DNA of 44,371 nt from Pelomyxa schiedti (GCA_020536535.1 JAHLWZ010000057.1:8793-53163), one strand, 5' to 3'. Shown: positions 28,789 through 41,856, counted from the first letter of the stretch. Translations and numbers: made by a program. The notes: a model not told the origin generated them from the sequence alone.

Positions 28789-31695
28789 TCAAACCTTGGA
28801 CACTCCCTTGTTGGGTTCCCAGAGTACGATCCTAGCATCAATGGCTGACATGGTGCGCTCAGAAGCGAAAAGAGGGTTGATATCCACTTCCTGCGGAACG
28901 GTGGTGAGGGCTTGGTGTTGAATGTACTGGAAGAAACCTTGATTTCGGGATGAGAGGTAATCATGTAACTGAAAGCGATGAGGATGTTCTCCAATTTTTC
29001 CATGTCAACTGGACCTTGGCCCCTTACTCCTTTCAGTGCTTTGGAAACCTTGGTCTGCATAGTAATTGTGAGTAACTTATATTGCCAGCAAGAAAAAGAC
29101 CTTGCGGATCAGTGAGGCAGCAGTAATGCTGTTCAACGGAGGAAGGGCAATGGCTGTGTCATTGAAAACTTCTACAAGCTTTCCACCCAAGCCAAAGGCA
29201 AGAATTGGACCAAGCAGGGGGTCGCAATTGCATCCCAGCAAAAGTTCATATCCCTCAGAAATGTTGAGCATGGGTTGAACTGTTACACCCATGAAATGCT
29301 TCTCAAAAGAATCAGGGTGGTGCTTCCGAAGGTTTGCCTAAATGAAGAGATGGTCAGAGATTTGTCATTACAAAGAAATGGGATGACTTTAATCTCATTG
29401 AAGGCGGTTCGAATTTCTGCTTCATTCTTAATGTTCAGCATTACACCGCCGACATCTGATTTATGGGTAATGGTTTCAGACAACAGCTTGAGAACCAATG
29501 GGAACCCTAAAAACACTGTTATTGAACTGAAAGGAAATAAGTTCCTTACCCATTGCAACTCCAATCTTCACAGCCTCATCTTCGGTCCTGGCTGGAAGGG
29601 TTTCACATACAGGAATTCCATAGGACTTCATTAGGAGTTTGGATTCCGCTTCAGTGAGAATGGTTCTTCCGGATTGCACCACCTGGAAAAAAAAAATCAG
29701 TGTTGAAATTGGAAATCTCTATGAAAGAAACCTGGGTCAACATTTGATCCGCTTGTCTCTTCGCATTGATGAAGAAAGGAATTTCGAAGGGAGATTTCCT
29801 TGGTACTGCTTCTAACAGAGCTCTATTTTGATGTGCCTTCATAAATCCCATATAAGCACGTGCTGAGCTGTCGGGATAGGCATAGGTGGGAACACCTAAG
29901 ATTCCAAATTAATTTGAAATGGAAAACTCAGCCTGGGCATACCTCCTTCAATTAGAATTCGCCGACTGTTTTCCATATCCAGGTAACCAAACAAGGCAAC
30001 CATAACAGGTTTCCTGGTTCGTTGGCAAAGTAGTTTCAAAGACTAATGAAACTTGAGAGTAAAATGCATTCTTGGTACTACATACCCCAACAAGAGTAGA
30101 TGGCGGGATGTAAGGCAGTGCAACCAAACTCACAATGACTCCGTCAACATCAGGCAAGTTTGCCATGGCTTCGAAGCAACGTTGGAAATTTTCTGGGGTG
30201 GCACTCCCAGTAAGATCCATGGGATTTGTGTGTGACCAGAAGGTTGGCATTCCAGGAGATAGCTCTTCAATAACTTTTTCTGGTATCTTGTACATCACTG
30301 CTCCATTCTACACGTGTAAAATGATGAAAAAGAAAATTTCATTACCTCATAACAGACATCAGAGACCATCACTCCAGCACCACCAGAAATTGTTATCATA
30401 ACACAATTTGGACCAGTGGGAAGAGTTGGAGCAACTGTAACAGTGGCAAGCTGAAAAAGAGATTAACGAGTGAATAGAAGAGCAGGGCATACATCAAAGA
30501 ATTCTTCAAGAGTATCAACGCGAAGAATACTGGACAAGTTGCAGGCGGCATCCACACCGGCATTGCTTCCCATAAGACCTCCTGTGTGGGAGGTAACAAC
30601 TTTACCAACTTCCTAGAAAAGAGTGAAACGAAAAAAAGGACACTGCACCATACCGGAGTTTTTCCTGGCTTGATAAGGACGATTGGCTTCACACGTGATA
30701 CTTCACGGGCAGCAGCAAGGAAGTCAGTTGCTTCTTCTGGTGAATTACCCATAGTTTCCATGTACATGAAAATGCTATTCACTTCTGGGTCTGCTCCAAA
30801 GTACCAAAGAAGATCTCCCCTGGTTGAAAATGAGAATGGGTTGGTGTTTTTTGAGGGAAAACCAGTTCACGTCCATCATTGAGCCAACGGAAACGCACGC
30901 CTTCAGACCAATGTGGTATCTATAGGTCATATCTATCATTGAGAGAACAATTCCTCCACTCTGACTGATAAGTGCGATTTTTCCCTAATATTAGTCTGTG
31001 AGTACCCGAGATTTAATCAGTAAAAGCAAACCTTCTTGGGAGTTTGTGTGCAAAAGGTCGCATTCAAACCGGTATCCATGTCAAGAACTCCAATGCAGTT
31101 TGGTCCAACAAGGTGAGTGCGGCCATTGCTGCGCTTCAACTCCAGTGAAATCTGATCTTCAAGAGCTTTTCCAGCGGCTCCTATCTCCTTGAATCCAGCA
31201 CTGATAACAACAATGGCCTGTGTGTGGGATGAAGTTAGAATAACCAAGGTAGTTAGATGTTATTGTTTGTTATGGGATTTATGTAGGAACCTGGACTCCC
31301 AAGTCAACGCACTGCTTGACTACTTCGAGAACAAACTTGGCCGGTACAACAATAACAACCATCTCAGGGATTTCAGGGCACTTGTCAATTGATGGATAGC
31401 AAGTTACACCAAGTAATGTCTTTCTGTTCGGGTTCACCAAGTATATGTTCCCCTTGAATCTCTGCAACACAAAATCAGCTTCCCATCGTACCGTGGTATC
31501 CTTATGTTAGCTTATGATAGCTTAAAAAAAATTTTGTCGTGTTTTAAAACAATTTCCATAATTTCACACAGATTGAGAGTCCAACAGATTCATTGTGGTC
31601 TCGCGGCCGGCACCTGATTTATCAGTTGCACCTACACATGCCACGCTTTTTGGCGCAAAAAAGGCCCTCATCCATTCCCTCTTGTTGGACAACAT
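28789..31695 (-). CDS. ADP-forming acetate-CoA ligase (acetyl-CoA synthetase, ADP-forming)
   Basis: It starts at the ATG at 31695 (MLSNKREWMRAFFAPKSVAC) and ends GVSKV at TGA 28789-28791. The domains read in order: CoA-binding Rossmann fold (APKSVACVGATDKSGAGRE; FKGNIYLVNPNRKTLLG), CoA-ligase domain (FK followed by EIGAAGKALEDQ; LVGPNCIGVLDMDTG; IALISQSGG; the catalytic-His motif SHTGGLMGSNAGVDAACN), and a C-terminal ATP-grasp domain (LTEAESKLLMKSYGIPVCE; EVDINPLFASE). The enzyme makes acetate plus ATP from acetyl-CoA, ADP and phosphate, a substrate-level phosphorylation typical of anaerobes such as Entamoeba and Giardia. It acts in the cytosol or a mitochondrion-related organelle. No clear targeting peptide is visible. 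Many introns of about 40-60 nt interrupt it. An alternative ATG at 31671 is in frame. Confidence 0.92.
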
Positions 31696-32022
31696 TTTGT
31701 TTGGTTGTTGTTTTCTGTTCACAACTGAACCGGCGTCACCTGCTTGTTCCTTTTTTTTTTGTTGTTTTTTGCGTGACGAATCTTGTGGAAGGTTTCTTTT
31801 TGTTCTGTGTGTTTTTTAGGGTTCCAGTAAAAGTGTTAACGTAAGGAAATGGAAGGTGATCAGCAGAAAACTAACAGAAGAAACACCACAAAATATTTTC
31901 ATTTTGAGTGACATAGGGCCGAAAAGGGCAACCGGGAGGGCTTGTGTGTATTTTGTGGATTGTGCAGTTTGTGTTTGGAGGGAGTTTTTGTTTACTATTT
32001 TTTTTGTTTTCCAAGAGGCTGT
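31696..32022. other. Intergenic region, ligase 5' side and eL13 3' side
   Basis: About 330 bases, T-rich on the plus strand. It should hold the ligase promoter and the eL13 3' UTR. Nothing else is recognised. Confidence 0.5.
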
Positions 32023-33089
32023 TTAGTTCTTGGCTTCTGCCTTCTTCTTCTTCTCGGCTTCCTTGGCAATGCGTCTGTGCTTGAGCTTGAGGTTCTTCTT
32101 GATGCGCTTGGTGAGTTGGAGCTTGCGTCTCATCATTCTGAGCTGTTGGAAAACGCTCCTCTGTAATCCGGTTAGAATGCGGAACTAATGGAAGAGAAAT
32201 TGTACTGACCTTTCGCTCCTCCTCGGTAATAGCGCGAGCAGGGAACTTCTCGTGTACTTGGCGGATTGGGAGGATTTTGCTCTTGGGGTTGGTGATCTGT
32301 GTTACCTTCTTGAGCTCAGCTGGGCTGGCGTCACCCTTCTTGGGGTGATGTGGCTTGACGGGGAACAAGAGAAGCTTTGACCTGAGTTGAGTAAGGGCTG
32401 TGGAGTCACGAAATAATTGGTTACTTGTAAAGTCTGAGTCTCTGAACGTTCAGGCGGAAACTCTCCTCTGACCAGTTTTTGCGTCTCTTATCAAAGGAAA
32501 TACCAATCGTGCGGGCAACGCTGGGTGTAAGACCGACTTCCTTTCGTACTTCCAGTTAGGAACAACACCACCCATGTAGATACAAACCTTGAGTTCCTGG
32601 AGGGTGAAGCCGCGTCCTTGCCTCAAGCGCATGTTGTACCTTTGGGTTGGTGGGCGAACTGCTGGCCTGAGTGGCCCCTGTAATGTTGTGTGAGGAAGCA
32701 CCACAATGCCAACACGTTGTTTACCGTAATTGGGCGAGGGAAGATGGCTTTGGCTTTGGCAACTCGGGCTACACGTCTGCTCCTCTTGTGTCCTGGCTGG
32801 AAGAACCATGTCTTGATTCTAATGCCCAGACACAGTGAGAAAAGTGGCGTGTGTTTCACCAGCACAGCACAACAAAACTGGGGTAAAAAAAACGGTACGT
32901 AGAGGTCGAAAAAGAAGCCGAAACAGCGTGTCCCCAGCGCGGGGAAAAAAAAAAAAACGCGACAAACGCGCGTTAAAAAACAACACAAAGGGCAACACAT
33001 AGGGGAGGGAAAAAAAACGAAAAGGCGAACCTGTCCATCCAGTGTTTGTGGAAGTGGGTGCTATGGATCATGCGATTGCGGCTCGGCAT
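32023..33089 (-). CDS. RPL13: 60S ribosomal protein eL13
   Basis: It starts [20 protein letters not shown] at 33089, matching the conserved eL13 N-terminus. It continues [93 protein letters not shown] and VITEEE, and ends with a Lys/Glu-rich tail ([11 protein letters not shown]) at TAA 32023-32025. It is a structural protein of the large ribosomal subunit in the cytosol. About five introns are present. The last exons lie in a very AAG-rich region, as is normal for this protein. It is transcribed divergently from the gene at 33454. Confidence 0.94.
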
Positions 33090-33453
33090 TTTCTATGACT
33101 GACGACAACAAGGGGCGACGACCCGGTGTGTGAGATCTACGGCTGGCGTGTCACCAAAAAAGTCGTAAAGGACTTTATTTTTCTATTTTTTTCATCTTTC
33201 TCCCAATTAAAGGCCAGCGTCACAACTGCAAATGAGTATTTCTTTTTCCCTTAATCTTTTCTATCCGTTGCCTCGGAAGTCGGCTTCCTCACAACTACGT
33301 GGATAAGCTCTCTCTCCGTGTGCGCGTTCTCCCTTACGGCGGGGCGTTTCCTCCGCGGATCTCTCAGTCTCTCGTTCCACTAACATCAGCTGTCTCGGAA
33401 AAAGAGCCGAAAACCCGACAAGGTACAAAAAACAAATACAATCGAAGGAGGTG
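33090..33453. promoter_or_regulatory. Divergent intergenic region, eL13 (-) and small Nal1-like gene (+)
   Basis: This 364-base spacer must contain both promoters. It holds T/C-rich stretches (33175-33265) and a GC-rich patch (33310-33360). I see no convincing TATA box or known element. Confidence 0.35.
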
Positions 33454-34101
33454 ATGGCTGCGACATCGGGTGATAATTTTGCGGGGTTGTTGGCTGCTGT
33501 GACACCTCAGCTGTTTGCCATCCCTGGCGTAACAGGCGTTGTTAAAGGTTTCCTTTTTTCCTCACAAGTGGGAATTTTTTTTTTTTTTTTTTGGTTTTCT
33601 CCTCACGATTAAAAATGTTTATGTTTATTTTATTGTTTTGGTTTGAAGCCACTTATTGGTTGACGCAGGACAAAAGCTTGTCAACGGAGCCAAAGTGCCG
33701 GCTGTGGTTATTTATGTGAACAAAAAACTGCCCCCAACAGAGTGCGCTACATTGATACCGAGCACTCTTACTGACCCTGCAACCGGGTATGTTCATATCT
33801 TCTTTGCCGGGGAGCTTCTTCGTTCGTTCACCGGCGTTACTAATTAAAGATCATGTTAAGTTAACAGCATGAATGCGTTTAACATAACATACCAAAACCC
33901 AGGAAAAATATAATGGTGGCTTAAACTGTCAACTAACATGACGTACTACTACGCAGATTCAGTGCACCCACCGACGTTGTTGAGAGGGCCAAGACCGGGC
34001 CATCAGGGGAGGACATGGGCGAACTTGGTGCAACCGGCTCTCTCCTTAAGAAGAGCACTGCGCGCTTCGACGATGACATGAGTGCATTCGATGACCTGTA
34101 A
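33454..34101 (+). CDS. Small protein resembling the N-terminus of Nal1/HtrA-like proteins
   Basis: Exons 33454-33547, 33669-33786 and 33957-34101 give 119 codons including the stop, in phase. The sequence reads FAGLLAAVTPQLFAIPGVTG, then GQKLVNGAKVPAVVIYVNKK, LPPTECATLIP, FSAPTDVVERAKTGPSGED, and an acidic C-terminus FDDDMSAFDDL. The arrangement (IPGVTGV, then a PAVVVYV.KKLP strand, then IP..L, then PTDVVE) is characteristic of the small N-terminal domain of bacterial and plant Nal1-type trypsin-fold proteins. No protease domain follows, so a stand-alone domain is inferred. Function is unknown. The first intron ends at an AG past a tempting earlier one at 33649. Confidence 0.7.
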
Positions 34102-34477
34102 TACAAACAACACCCACCACACCAACCACAACAACCAAACAAACAACAAACGAATATGTTTCACTTACTACAAACACCTTTACTCACATGCACACTCTGT
34201 CACTAATGAAACTATGGACTGTACCGATTATGCAGTTCACAGCTTCAAAGTCTGTTTGAATCCTGCCAAAACCGGATGATGTTTCCAGTTTTCGTCGGCT
34301 TTGATCATCACATCTTGGGGAACGCGTTCGGTCTCGAAACCCAGCGAAAAAAAAAGAACAAAAAAACCACAACAACAGGGAGCCGCGCCCCCGCGTCGAC
34401 GACGACAACGACGCTCCCTCTCGATCTATCAGAGTCAATTATCACACCTAGCAGGGGAGTGAGTGTTTTTGATTGAC
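34102..34477. other. Intergenic region
   Basis: 376 bases between two plus-strand genes. It contains CA/AC-rich sequence, an A-rich patch (34349-34372) and short GAC repeats. No coding sequence or RNA gene is recognised. Confidence 0.5.
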
Positions 34478-37400
34478 ATGTCAGCAACGAGCAGCAGCAC
34501 GGCTGACCCGCCGTCGCCGTCGCCGTCACCGTCGCCAGCTCCGTCTGCGCTGTCGGCGAGCACGAGCAAGGCGGACAAGGCTAGGATGGAGAAGGAGCGG
34601 GCCAAGATCGCCAGGAAGCGGGCCAGGCTCGTGGACCCAACCGCCAACCTCACGACCAGGGTCAAGGTACACCCCCCCTCACACCCACGGTCCCCGTACC
34701 CCACCTTTCCCTTGCGTGTAGCTGTGCTGCACCGAAATTATGGGAGGGGAGGGTGAGTGTGACCTTTTTGTTGATGGACTATTGTTGCCTTAATGTTTTT
34801 TTTTTGTTTGTTTGTTTGTTTGTTTGTTTGTTTGTTTGTTTGTTTGTTTGTTTGTTTGTTTGTTTGTTTGTTTGTTTGTTTGTTTGTTTGTTTGTTTGTT
34901 TGTTTGTTTGTGTGTTTGTTTTTTCCCTCCCTCCCTGAGTATTATCTTCTCTGACATCATCTCCCTTGATTGTCTATATTAGTCTTTGGTCAGCTTGGTG
35001 CAACATGACTCGGAGGAAGGATGTGGTGAATTGTTTGCGAACCATCATGCACTTGTTTTGCAAGCATTTACTGATACGATGGGAATACATGATGCTAATG
35101 CCAAGAAAGGTTTGAGACTTGCAGAAGCAGTACAACCTTAACACACCCTGTAGGAAAGCATTGCACCGAAAAAGATATCAAAGTTATGCAGACAATGTTA
35201 AGGCTAATTAGTTTGCATCTATCATCAGATGTAAGAGATCCAAGAACCAACAGGCAGATGCGTACGTCCAACCAAATTTAAAAGTCCCTTCCACTCAGCA
35301 CTAAAAAAGTGGGTCTTATGGAGAAGATGCTGTATATTGAAAATGCGGTATCAGTACGACAGACAACATTTGAAATCTTGATGCTAATGGGGGAAGCTTT
35401 TCCTGCCCCAGATGACCAAATTGTAAAGCTTCTAATCAGGTTAATTGTTTCCTTTTCCCAGTCTTGTACCGACTCTGCTAGTTCTTTACATCTGGTCGCA
35501 TTTCAAGGGGAAGCTGGCCTAATTGCCATTTTACCTTCGGCGCTTTCGGGTGTGTTCCTCACCATACAGACTTCTTCTGAATCCTGCAGCCCCAGACAAG
35601 TATTCTGCATATTTCCCTGGGCCTGTCTCTGGCAAAAACGAATGCCGAGATTTTTTGGAATTGTACTTCCATTACACTGGTTTCAGTTTAATACACATGA
35701 ACCTCCCCTAATGAAAATCACAGCACGTAGTCCCACAGCGTTCAACTTTTGGTTCCCCACCACGAGACAAATACTTGCTTTACTTTATCCTGATGTTTCT
35801 GCTTTAATTGAAGTTCCCAATACTCACCCAGGTCATTCATGAATATCACGGTAACAAGGCCTTATTTCACACTAGATCATGGATTTAAAAAGGGCTCCTG
35901 CCCTCCTGAACTACAGGCCGTTGTGGAATCAAATCTATGCACATGGTTGGAGTCTGACAAGTTATGCCCTATATTATTAGCTGATCCAAAACAGTACCAG
36001 CTGGTTCTTGAGGTAACCTATCTAAAGAATCAGAAAAAAAAAATCACATGTGCAGGTATATCGATCATGCCTGAGAATGCCATCGACCTTGTGCAAGACT
36101 ATTTCGCACTGCATCAATACTTACGCTACTTTATTCATTTATAACTGGAAAACAAGACAGTTACCTAATATGACCGACATTCTTAATTACCAAAAGGTCT
36201 TTTTTTCCTGTTTCACTTCTTTTCTGAAATTGGAAAAAGCTTATTCTTGAGGAAATGGTTACTATTTTTGGATTCTCCGTTTCAAAGAATCCAAGTGACC
36301 ACGTTATTCAAGACGCTGTCATCAAATATTTCTTTCAGATGATTGAGGCATATGACTCTTTGGAACCAGCCACCAGGTCGCGTCTTTTCCCCTCTTTTTC
36401 CTCATTAATTTGAGTCAGAACCGTGTTTCTTCTTACTTTGTGTAAATGTGCAACCACCCTTATCACAAGTGCCACAGCTTCTGTCCCAAGTGGGGAGCCT
36501 GTCAAGGGTGTTTTGATTGATGTGTGTCAGATTCTTTGCATCTTTAATCACAACTGAGGAATTACAGACACTATTGACAGCTTGGATAACATCCAAGATG
36601 ACTGAGTGGCCAATGTGGCAAGAATTACACAAATGTCTCGAAGCTTGTGCTCAATGTAACATGGAAGTGTTGAACCAAATCAAGGTTGCTTTTTTTCCAA
36701 GTTTCCACCTTTTACACAGCTAGATCAAACTCGAACACCTTAGCAACTTGCTCATTGATATGTGCTATCCTCTTGCAGTCAAGTTAAAAACCCCAGCAGC
36801 AACTGAGGGATCCGACACAAGAAAACAGAAAAAAGACACAGTTTTGGTTTGAACTTACACCCTCCAAATGTCGAAGTAAAATTTTTCCAAGACACTTGAA
36901 TCTCGAGATCTCAACGCGAAAAGAACAAACAGGTCTACAAAAAAAAAAAAAAAAAAAAAGGCTTTCATCTCACCTTCCTCAGGGATCCACATCTAGAGAA
37001 ACTACCCCTACAAGTGGATTTACTTACTTGGCTTTGGCATGCTGTATTACGTAATGCAACAGAAATTTTCAGATTCTATCTTATGCCAGTTCAGATTCGT
37101 TTACCAATATAAGTCAGTTCAAGTCACCCAAGAATTATGAGGGTGGTATTGCGGTTATAACAGGCATAATGGACATGTTCCTTAATGCTGAAGAACTGGC
37201 TGAAATTGAAAAACCTGGTCGGTTCGTATTACTTTGTTTTATTCTGAACCCTTTTGCAGTAATCACTGACTCGAAGAGATTACCGCTTTATCGAGTCTTT
37301 TGTCCGTACCTTTTTGAAGCCACAGTTAATGACGAGTAAGAGCGTGGGTCCTCTACTGTACACCAACACTCCTTGTGCAGGTCTAGATCTGGTGGAACTT

Positions 37401-40400
37401 CTCTGGCATTTGGATCGCTTTGTCGTCTCTTTTGCCGCACCTATCCTGCAGTTCCTGTACAACTGCTATCACACTTCTATACTGCCCTTCGCAGGGTAGA
37501 ACGCTCTCTCTTTTTTTCTTCATTTCTCAGGAACCAAACAGGGTCTCAAGTCAAATGATAAAAACGTGTGGTGGCAAATTATTGCTAACGGGTATAATAT
37601 GTTCAGCATTGCCCTTCCAGGGAGTTGCATATTGATTCCCTACTTTTTGCCTCGGCTCAAAGAAATGGTTGATTGAAGCCAAAATGTATATTGCCTTCTT
37701 ACGATTTAATCAAAAAATAGCTCACGACCTCAACTTCGAGCACACCACCATATGGAAAACAAAAGTGCATTGCAATGCTTTCTTCCTTGATTTGCTTCCC
37801 ATCTCACTTCCCCAATCTGCACCTCAACACATACCCGCCTGGTAGTGTTCTGACTAGTGTGGCAGTGTGTTCTCCAAATCTTCGTTAACACGTTTATTCA
37901 CCTTCCTCAGCTTCGAAACTTTGTACAAGATACATTGACAGCTGCACTTGGCCAGTGCACATCAGTGGATACGAGGATATCTTGCCTTTGGAGCTTAACT
38001 GTGTGCATTTTTGAAAACTGTGCACATTGGAAGTAAGAAGGAACCTCTCTACTTACCTGACGTTTTGCTGTAGCTCAGAAAACGTTGCTGATCTCATACA
38101 AGTCGTACTTGTGTGTGCCGGCTCTGAGGATGTTGTGATTGCACGAACTGCATTACAATGCGTTTCCCTTATAGGAAATATCAGCAAAAAATTACCTCAA
38201 GTACTTCTTCTGAAACTCAATCTATCATTCATGTTTCACAGGACTTGCTTACAAATATTTTTGAAACTCTTTGTTCGTACATTTCACCAAATAAGATTTC
38301 TGGTTTGCTTGTTATACCAGAAAAGGAGATATTGTTAATTCACTAAAGAAATTGCACCATACATATACTTCTGTTTGTGTGATTGGGTCATTAGTGATGC
38401 CGTCTCTGAGACATTCCAAGACAAACTGTTCCAAGCAATAGAATTTGGTCTCTCATTCGGGGAAAAGGTTGCCTTTCTTGTTGTTTTGTCTCGTACTAAC
38501 ACCGAACAGCAAGAAGTTCAAGAAGTTCATAGTCTCGTTGCTGCCAGGCCTGCCCAAGCTGATCCTTCTGTGTCAGACAAAAAAAAGGGACTTCTCAGTT
38601 CAAAAAAGTTGCTTCCTTTGGAACAACTGTTGATGACTAAGACATTTCCAGGGGACTAATGAGTATTCGTCCTCGTAAAGAACCGTCTGGTACTGCTACT
38701 TCCGGGGCACAGCCAGCAGTTGCTTCAAATGCTCCTCCCCCTGATTCTGCCGCTTACAACGAGAACGATCCAAGTGACAAGCGTGTGACCCTCAGGGTAC
38801 AGTTTTTTTTAGGTTTATTCCGATTTTCTTAAAGGAAATTCAGGAAGCGGCAGAAATCCTGCTATTGCATACACTGCATTTCTTCCACAACTTCCCTTCC
38901 CCTGAAGGCATTGACATGTGGTGCTCTCAAATAAATGAGACTGATGACGGCGCCCTTGAGGAACATGCTACCTACTGGATCTTCAACAATATGCTTATCT
39001 TGACGGTTTTACCCATACCGAAAATGAAAAATGGTTTGGCTTGAAATTACCCTAATAGTAACTCTCTTCCCTGCTTACTTTCCTGATAGCTACTGCCAGA
39101 ATGATCATCCGTGATGCAGTGGGCAAGTGGGTCTGGGACTTCCACAATGTGAGGAAACTATCATACGTTTGCACATCTCCTCACATATATTCCTAGGTCA
39201 ATACTATAGGTGAGACTGGACTTCCAGAGGGAGTGATAACAGCGGCAGACCAACCTGTTGCTGAAGACGAGCCAAGTGCAAAAGATAGAAGGACGAAAAC
39301 AATTATGACCACTCCTTCGCTGCTGAGTTCCAACAATAAAGTTTCTGAACTCTTGGCAAGGTCTCTTTTTTTACTGACGGAACATAAATTTTTATAATCG
39401 GCCTTTTTAGATTAGAGACACAACATCCAGAACTTCTGCAGTGGGTTCCCTCTTTCAAAGATCCTAGTGTGATACTTGCTCCTATTCAGCCGGCCCTTGA
39501 TCAAATTGAAGAAAATCTCGAATCTTTCATACAATCGGAGCGTTCCGTGACAACTATCCACCCACCTCACCAGCACGGGTACTCCACTTTTTCTTTTTAA
39601 GTTTCTCTCATTGTAGAACACAACAACTTCCACAGGCAATTCCCTCAGCCACCACCTCCGTCGCAGCCACAATCCCCAGTACACTACACGCGAATGATTC
39701 TTCAACAACTTGGTCTGACATCCCCTCTTTCTCCGATACCTCCACTCCTTGATCGAATTTCTCTGTCTGATAAATTTAGAAGGTAAGAGAGATTCTGAAG
39801 TTTTTAATTTTCCAAGACATCTAACATCTGAGTTGCAGAAACATCACTCTTCTTGACAAAACACACGGACGGGAAGTGTATAAACTAGGTCTTATTTACG
39901 TTGCTGAAGGGCAAGAGACACAAAATGACATTCTTGCCAACACCCAGCTTACCGCTTCCAATCTTTATACTGACTTTGCCAATGGCTTGGGATGGCGTGT
40001 GGATGTATCGACCCACAGAGGGTTTGCTTTCTTATCTATTTGATAGGGGTAAACTCACCTGACCCAGATACCTTGGAGGACTAGATAAAAACCAATCAAC
40101 AGGTCACACAACACTCTATTGGGCCAACTCCACGCTAGAAGTTATTTTCCATGAAGTAGTTCAAATGCCAACAGTGGAATCTGATCCACAACAGATTCAA
40201 AAGGCATGTCTAACTTCTATTTTCTCGTGAACTGATTCGCTCTTACCGCAAATCAGAAACGCCACGTGGGCAATGACTTTGTTCATATCATCTGGTCAGA
40301 CCACCTGAGAGACTACAACCCCCTGACCATCACAAGTCAGTTTAATGACGCGCATATCATCATTTATCCTCTTCCGAATGGTTTATTCAGGATTCAAACG

Positions 40401-40621
40401 TACAAAAAACCAACGGTACGATAGGATCCCTTTTGACTTAGTACTAATCAACTGGATAGCATACCGTTTACGGACCGCTTCAAAGCGGAATGGTGATAAA
40501 CAAAGAACTATTGTCAACTCTGGTGCGCGAGACAGCAGTCAATGCCAACAGAGCTATCAGTGCCTATAGGAATCCAGATGCCTACACTAGACCGTATTTC
40601 CATTCCTTCAATCGGCTATAA

Positions 40622-40655
<34 letters not shown>

Positions 40656-41036
40656 AACAAAAAACCAACATATAAAACAATCTTCTATCATTCAACAACA
40701 AACAGGTACCTCAACCGGCGACGTTATATCACTGAGACTATTGATAGATACAAGTCTGATGCGCCATATCTCACCAACCTGACCTCAGTAATCACGGGTC
40801 TTGTTCAGCAGTCAACAACCACCCCCAACAATCCAGGCTCTCAACCTCCCCCCGACCAAACAGCCCAAGGTATTAGCTTCACACATAATGTCCATTCATT
40901 AACCTTGGTGCAGGAAATTCTTGACACAGTGAGGACAAGGCTTCGAAATCTCTATGTTTTTTTGTTATCTATTAATACACATTTTTTTGGCAAGAAGGAA
41001 AGGACCTGTCAGCAGTTGGCAGTTCTCTACTCATAA
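34478..41036 (+). CDS. Ral GTPase-activating protein alpha-subunit-like (RalGAP-alpha)
   Basis: A large multi-exon gene starts MSATSSSTADPPSPSPSP, a Ser/Pro-rich N-terminus, followed by KARMEKERAKIARKRARL. A long alpha-helical middle follows (for example MEKMLYIENAVSVRQTTFEI; LELYFHYTGFSLIHM). The C-terminal Rap/Ran-GAP domain is unmistakable: REVYKLGLIYVAEGQETQND, TDFANGLGWRVDVSTHRGYL, GGLDKNQSTGHTTLYWANS, HVGNDFVHIIWSDHLRDY with the Asn-thumb in GND, IIIYPLPNGLFRIQTYKK, and SGMVINKELLSTLVRETAVN. It should stimulate GTP hydrolysis on Ral/Rap/Rheb-type GTPases, acting as a heterodimer with a beta subunit in animals. The end is uncertain. If the 44-nt GT-AG candidate near 40870-40913 is spliced out, the protein stops at about 40921; if retained, at 41036. 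Middle exons are only partly resolved. Confidence 0.85.
34796..34922. repeat. (TTTG)n tetranucleotide microsatellite
   Basis: More than 25 consecutive copies lie in the first intron of the RalGAP-alpha gene, ending with a TGTG interruption. Confidence 0.95.
40623..40653. repeat. (TA)n microsatellite in a RalGAP intron
   Basis: About 15 TA units lie within the intron that separates the end of the RapGAP domain (RNPDAYTRP) from YLNRRRYITETIDRYK. Confidence 0.9.
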
Positions 41037-41091
41037 AAAATGTTCCTCATCACTCAGTCAGAGTAGATCACCAACAAACGGTGGAATAAAA

Positions 41092-41368
41092 TAGACTTCC
41101 CCTAAAACAGTCTTCAGCCAACTGGGGTGTTGTCTTCCAGCCAACAAATCGTTTGACAGCCAGCACGCGGCGTGGGGGCTGACACAAGGGGTGGCAGCCA
41201 GCAGGTTGTGTGGCAGCCAGCAAATCGTTTGACAGCCAGCACTTGGCTGGGAGCCGACATCTCAGGTGGAGGCTGACAAATTGTGTGGGAGCCAGCACCT
41301 GTCAGCTGTGGGAGCCTGCAAGCCTGCCACGGTCTGTCTGTGGGTGTGTGACAGCTTGCAGTTTTGTT
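41092..41368 (+). repeat. Left terminal inverted repeat
   Basis: Matches the reverse complement of 43252-43529 with a handful of substitutions. Internally it contains several degenerate copies of a GGCAGCCAGCA-type motif separated by similar spacers. Confidence 0.9.
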
Positions 41369-41462
41369 GTCTGTGTGTGTGCACTGCTGTGCGTTGAGAT
41401 CATTGCAAAAATAGAATAAAAAATTTTTTTTTATTTTTTCAAAATTAATCCCCTCCTGTCTG

Positions 41463-41856
41463 ATGACATGGGGGTGTGGTGGAGAGATGGAGAGACGGCT
41501 GTGGGTGACGGTGAGGTAACACAGTGGTTGGTTTTGGCACCGCAGTTATATTGTTGAGTACCTTGATCCTCTCCGGAGATAAAAGAATACTCAGTCCGGT
41601 TCCCGTTTTCGCTGTGCTGCGGCCCGCGGTTCCTGGTACTGTTGAGTGTGGTGATGACAAAAAGGGAGAGGGATGTACATTGACTTTCAGCGCCGCAGAT
41701 GGCAATCGGCAATTCCACATCTATTATTACAAGGTGAAACTGGAAAAAGAGAAAACGAGGAAAGAAGCCACATACCAGTGGCAAGCTGCCAGAAATACAG
41801 AAAATCATGCCGGCAATGACTCCTCATACAGGTTGATGGAAAAAGACCTAAAGTAA
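41463..41856 (+). CDS. Putative small cargo protein inside the inverted-repeat element
   Basis: It starts at the ATG at 41463 (MTWGCGGEMERRLWVTV). A GT-AG intron (about 41514-41590) gives SPVPVFAVLRPAVPG, then CGDDKKGEGCTLTFSAADG, then NRQFHIYYYK. A second candidate GT-AG intron of 45 nt, a multiple of three, lies before WQAARNTENHAGND, and the frame stops at TAA 41854-41856. I do not recognise it. The TLTFSAADGNRQFHIYYY stretch vaguely recalls a PH-type beta-hairpin, but that is weak. It is the only plausible gene between the repeats. Confidence 0.4.
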
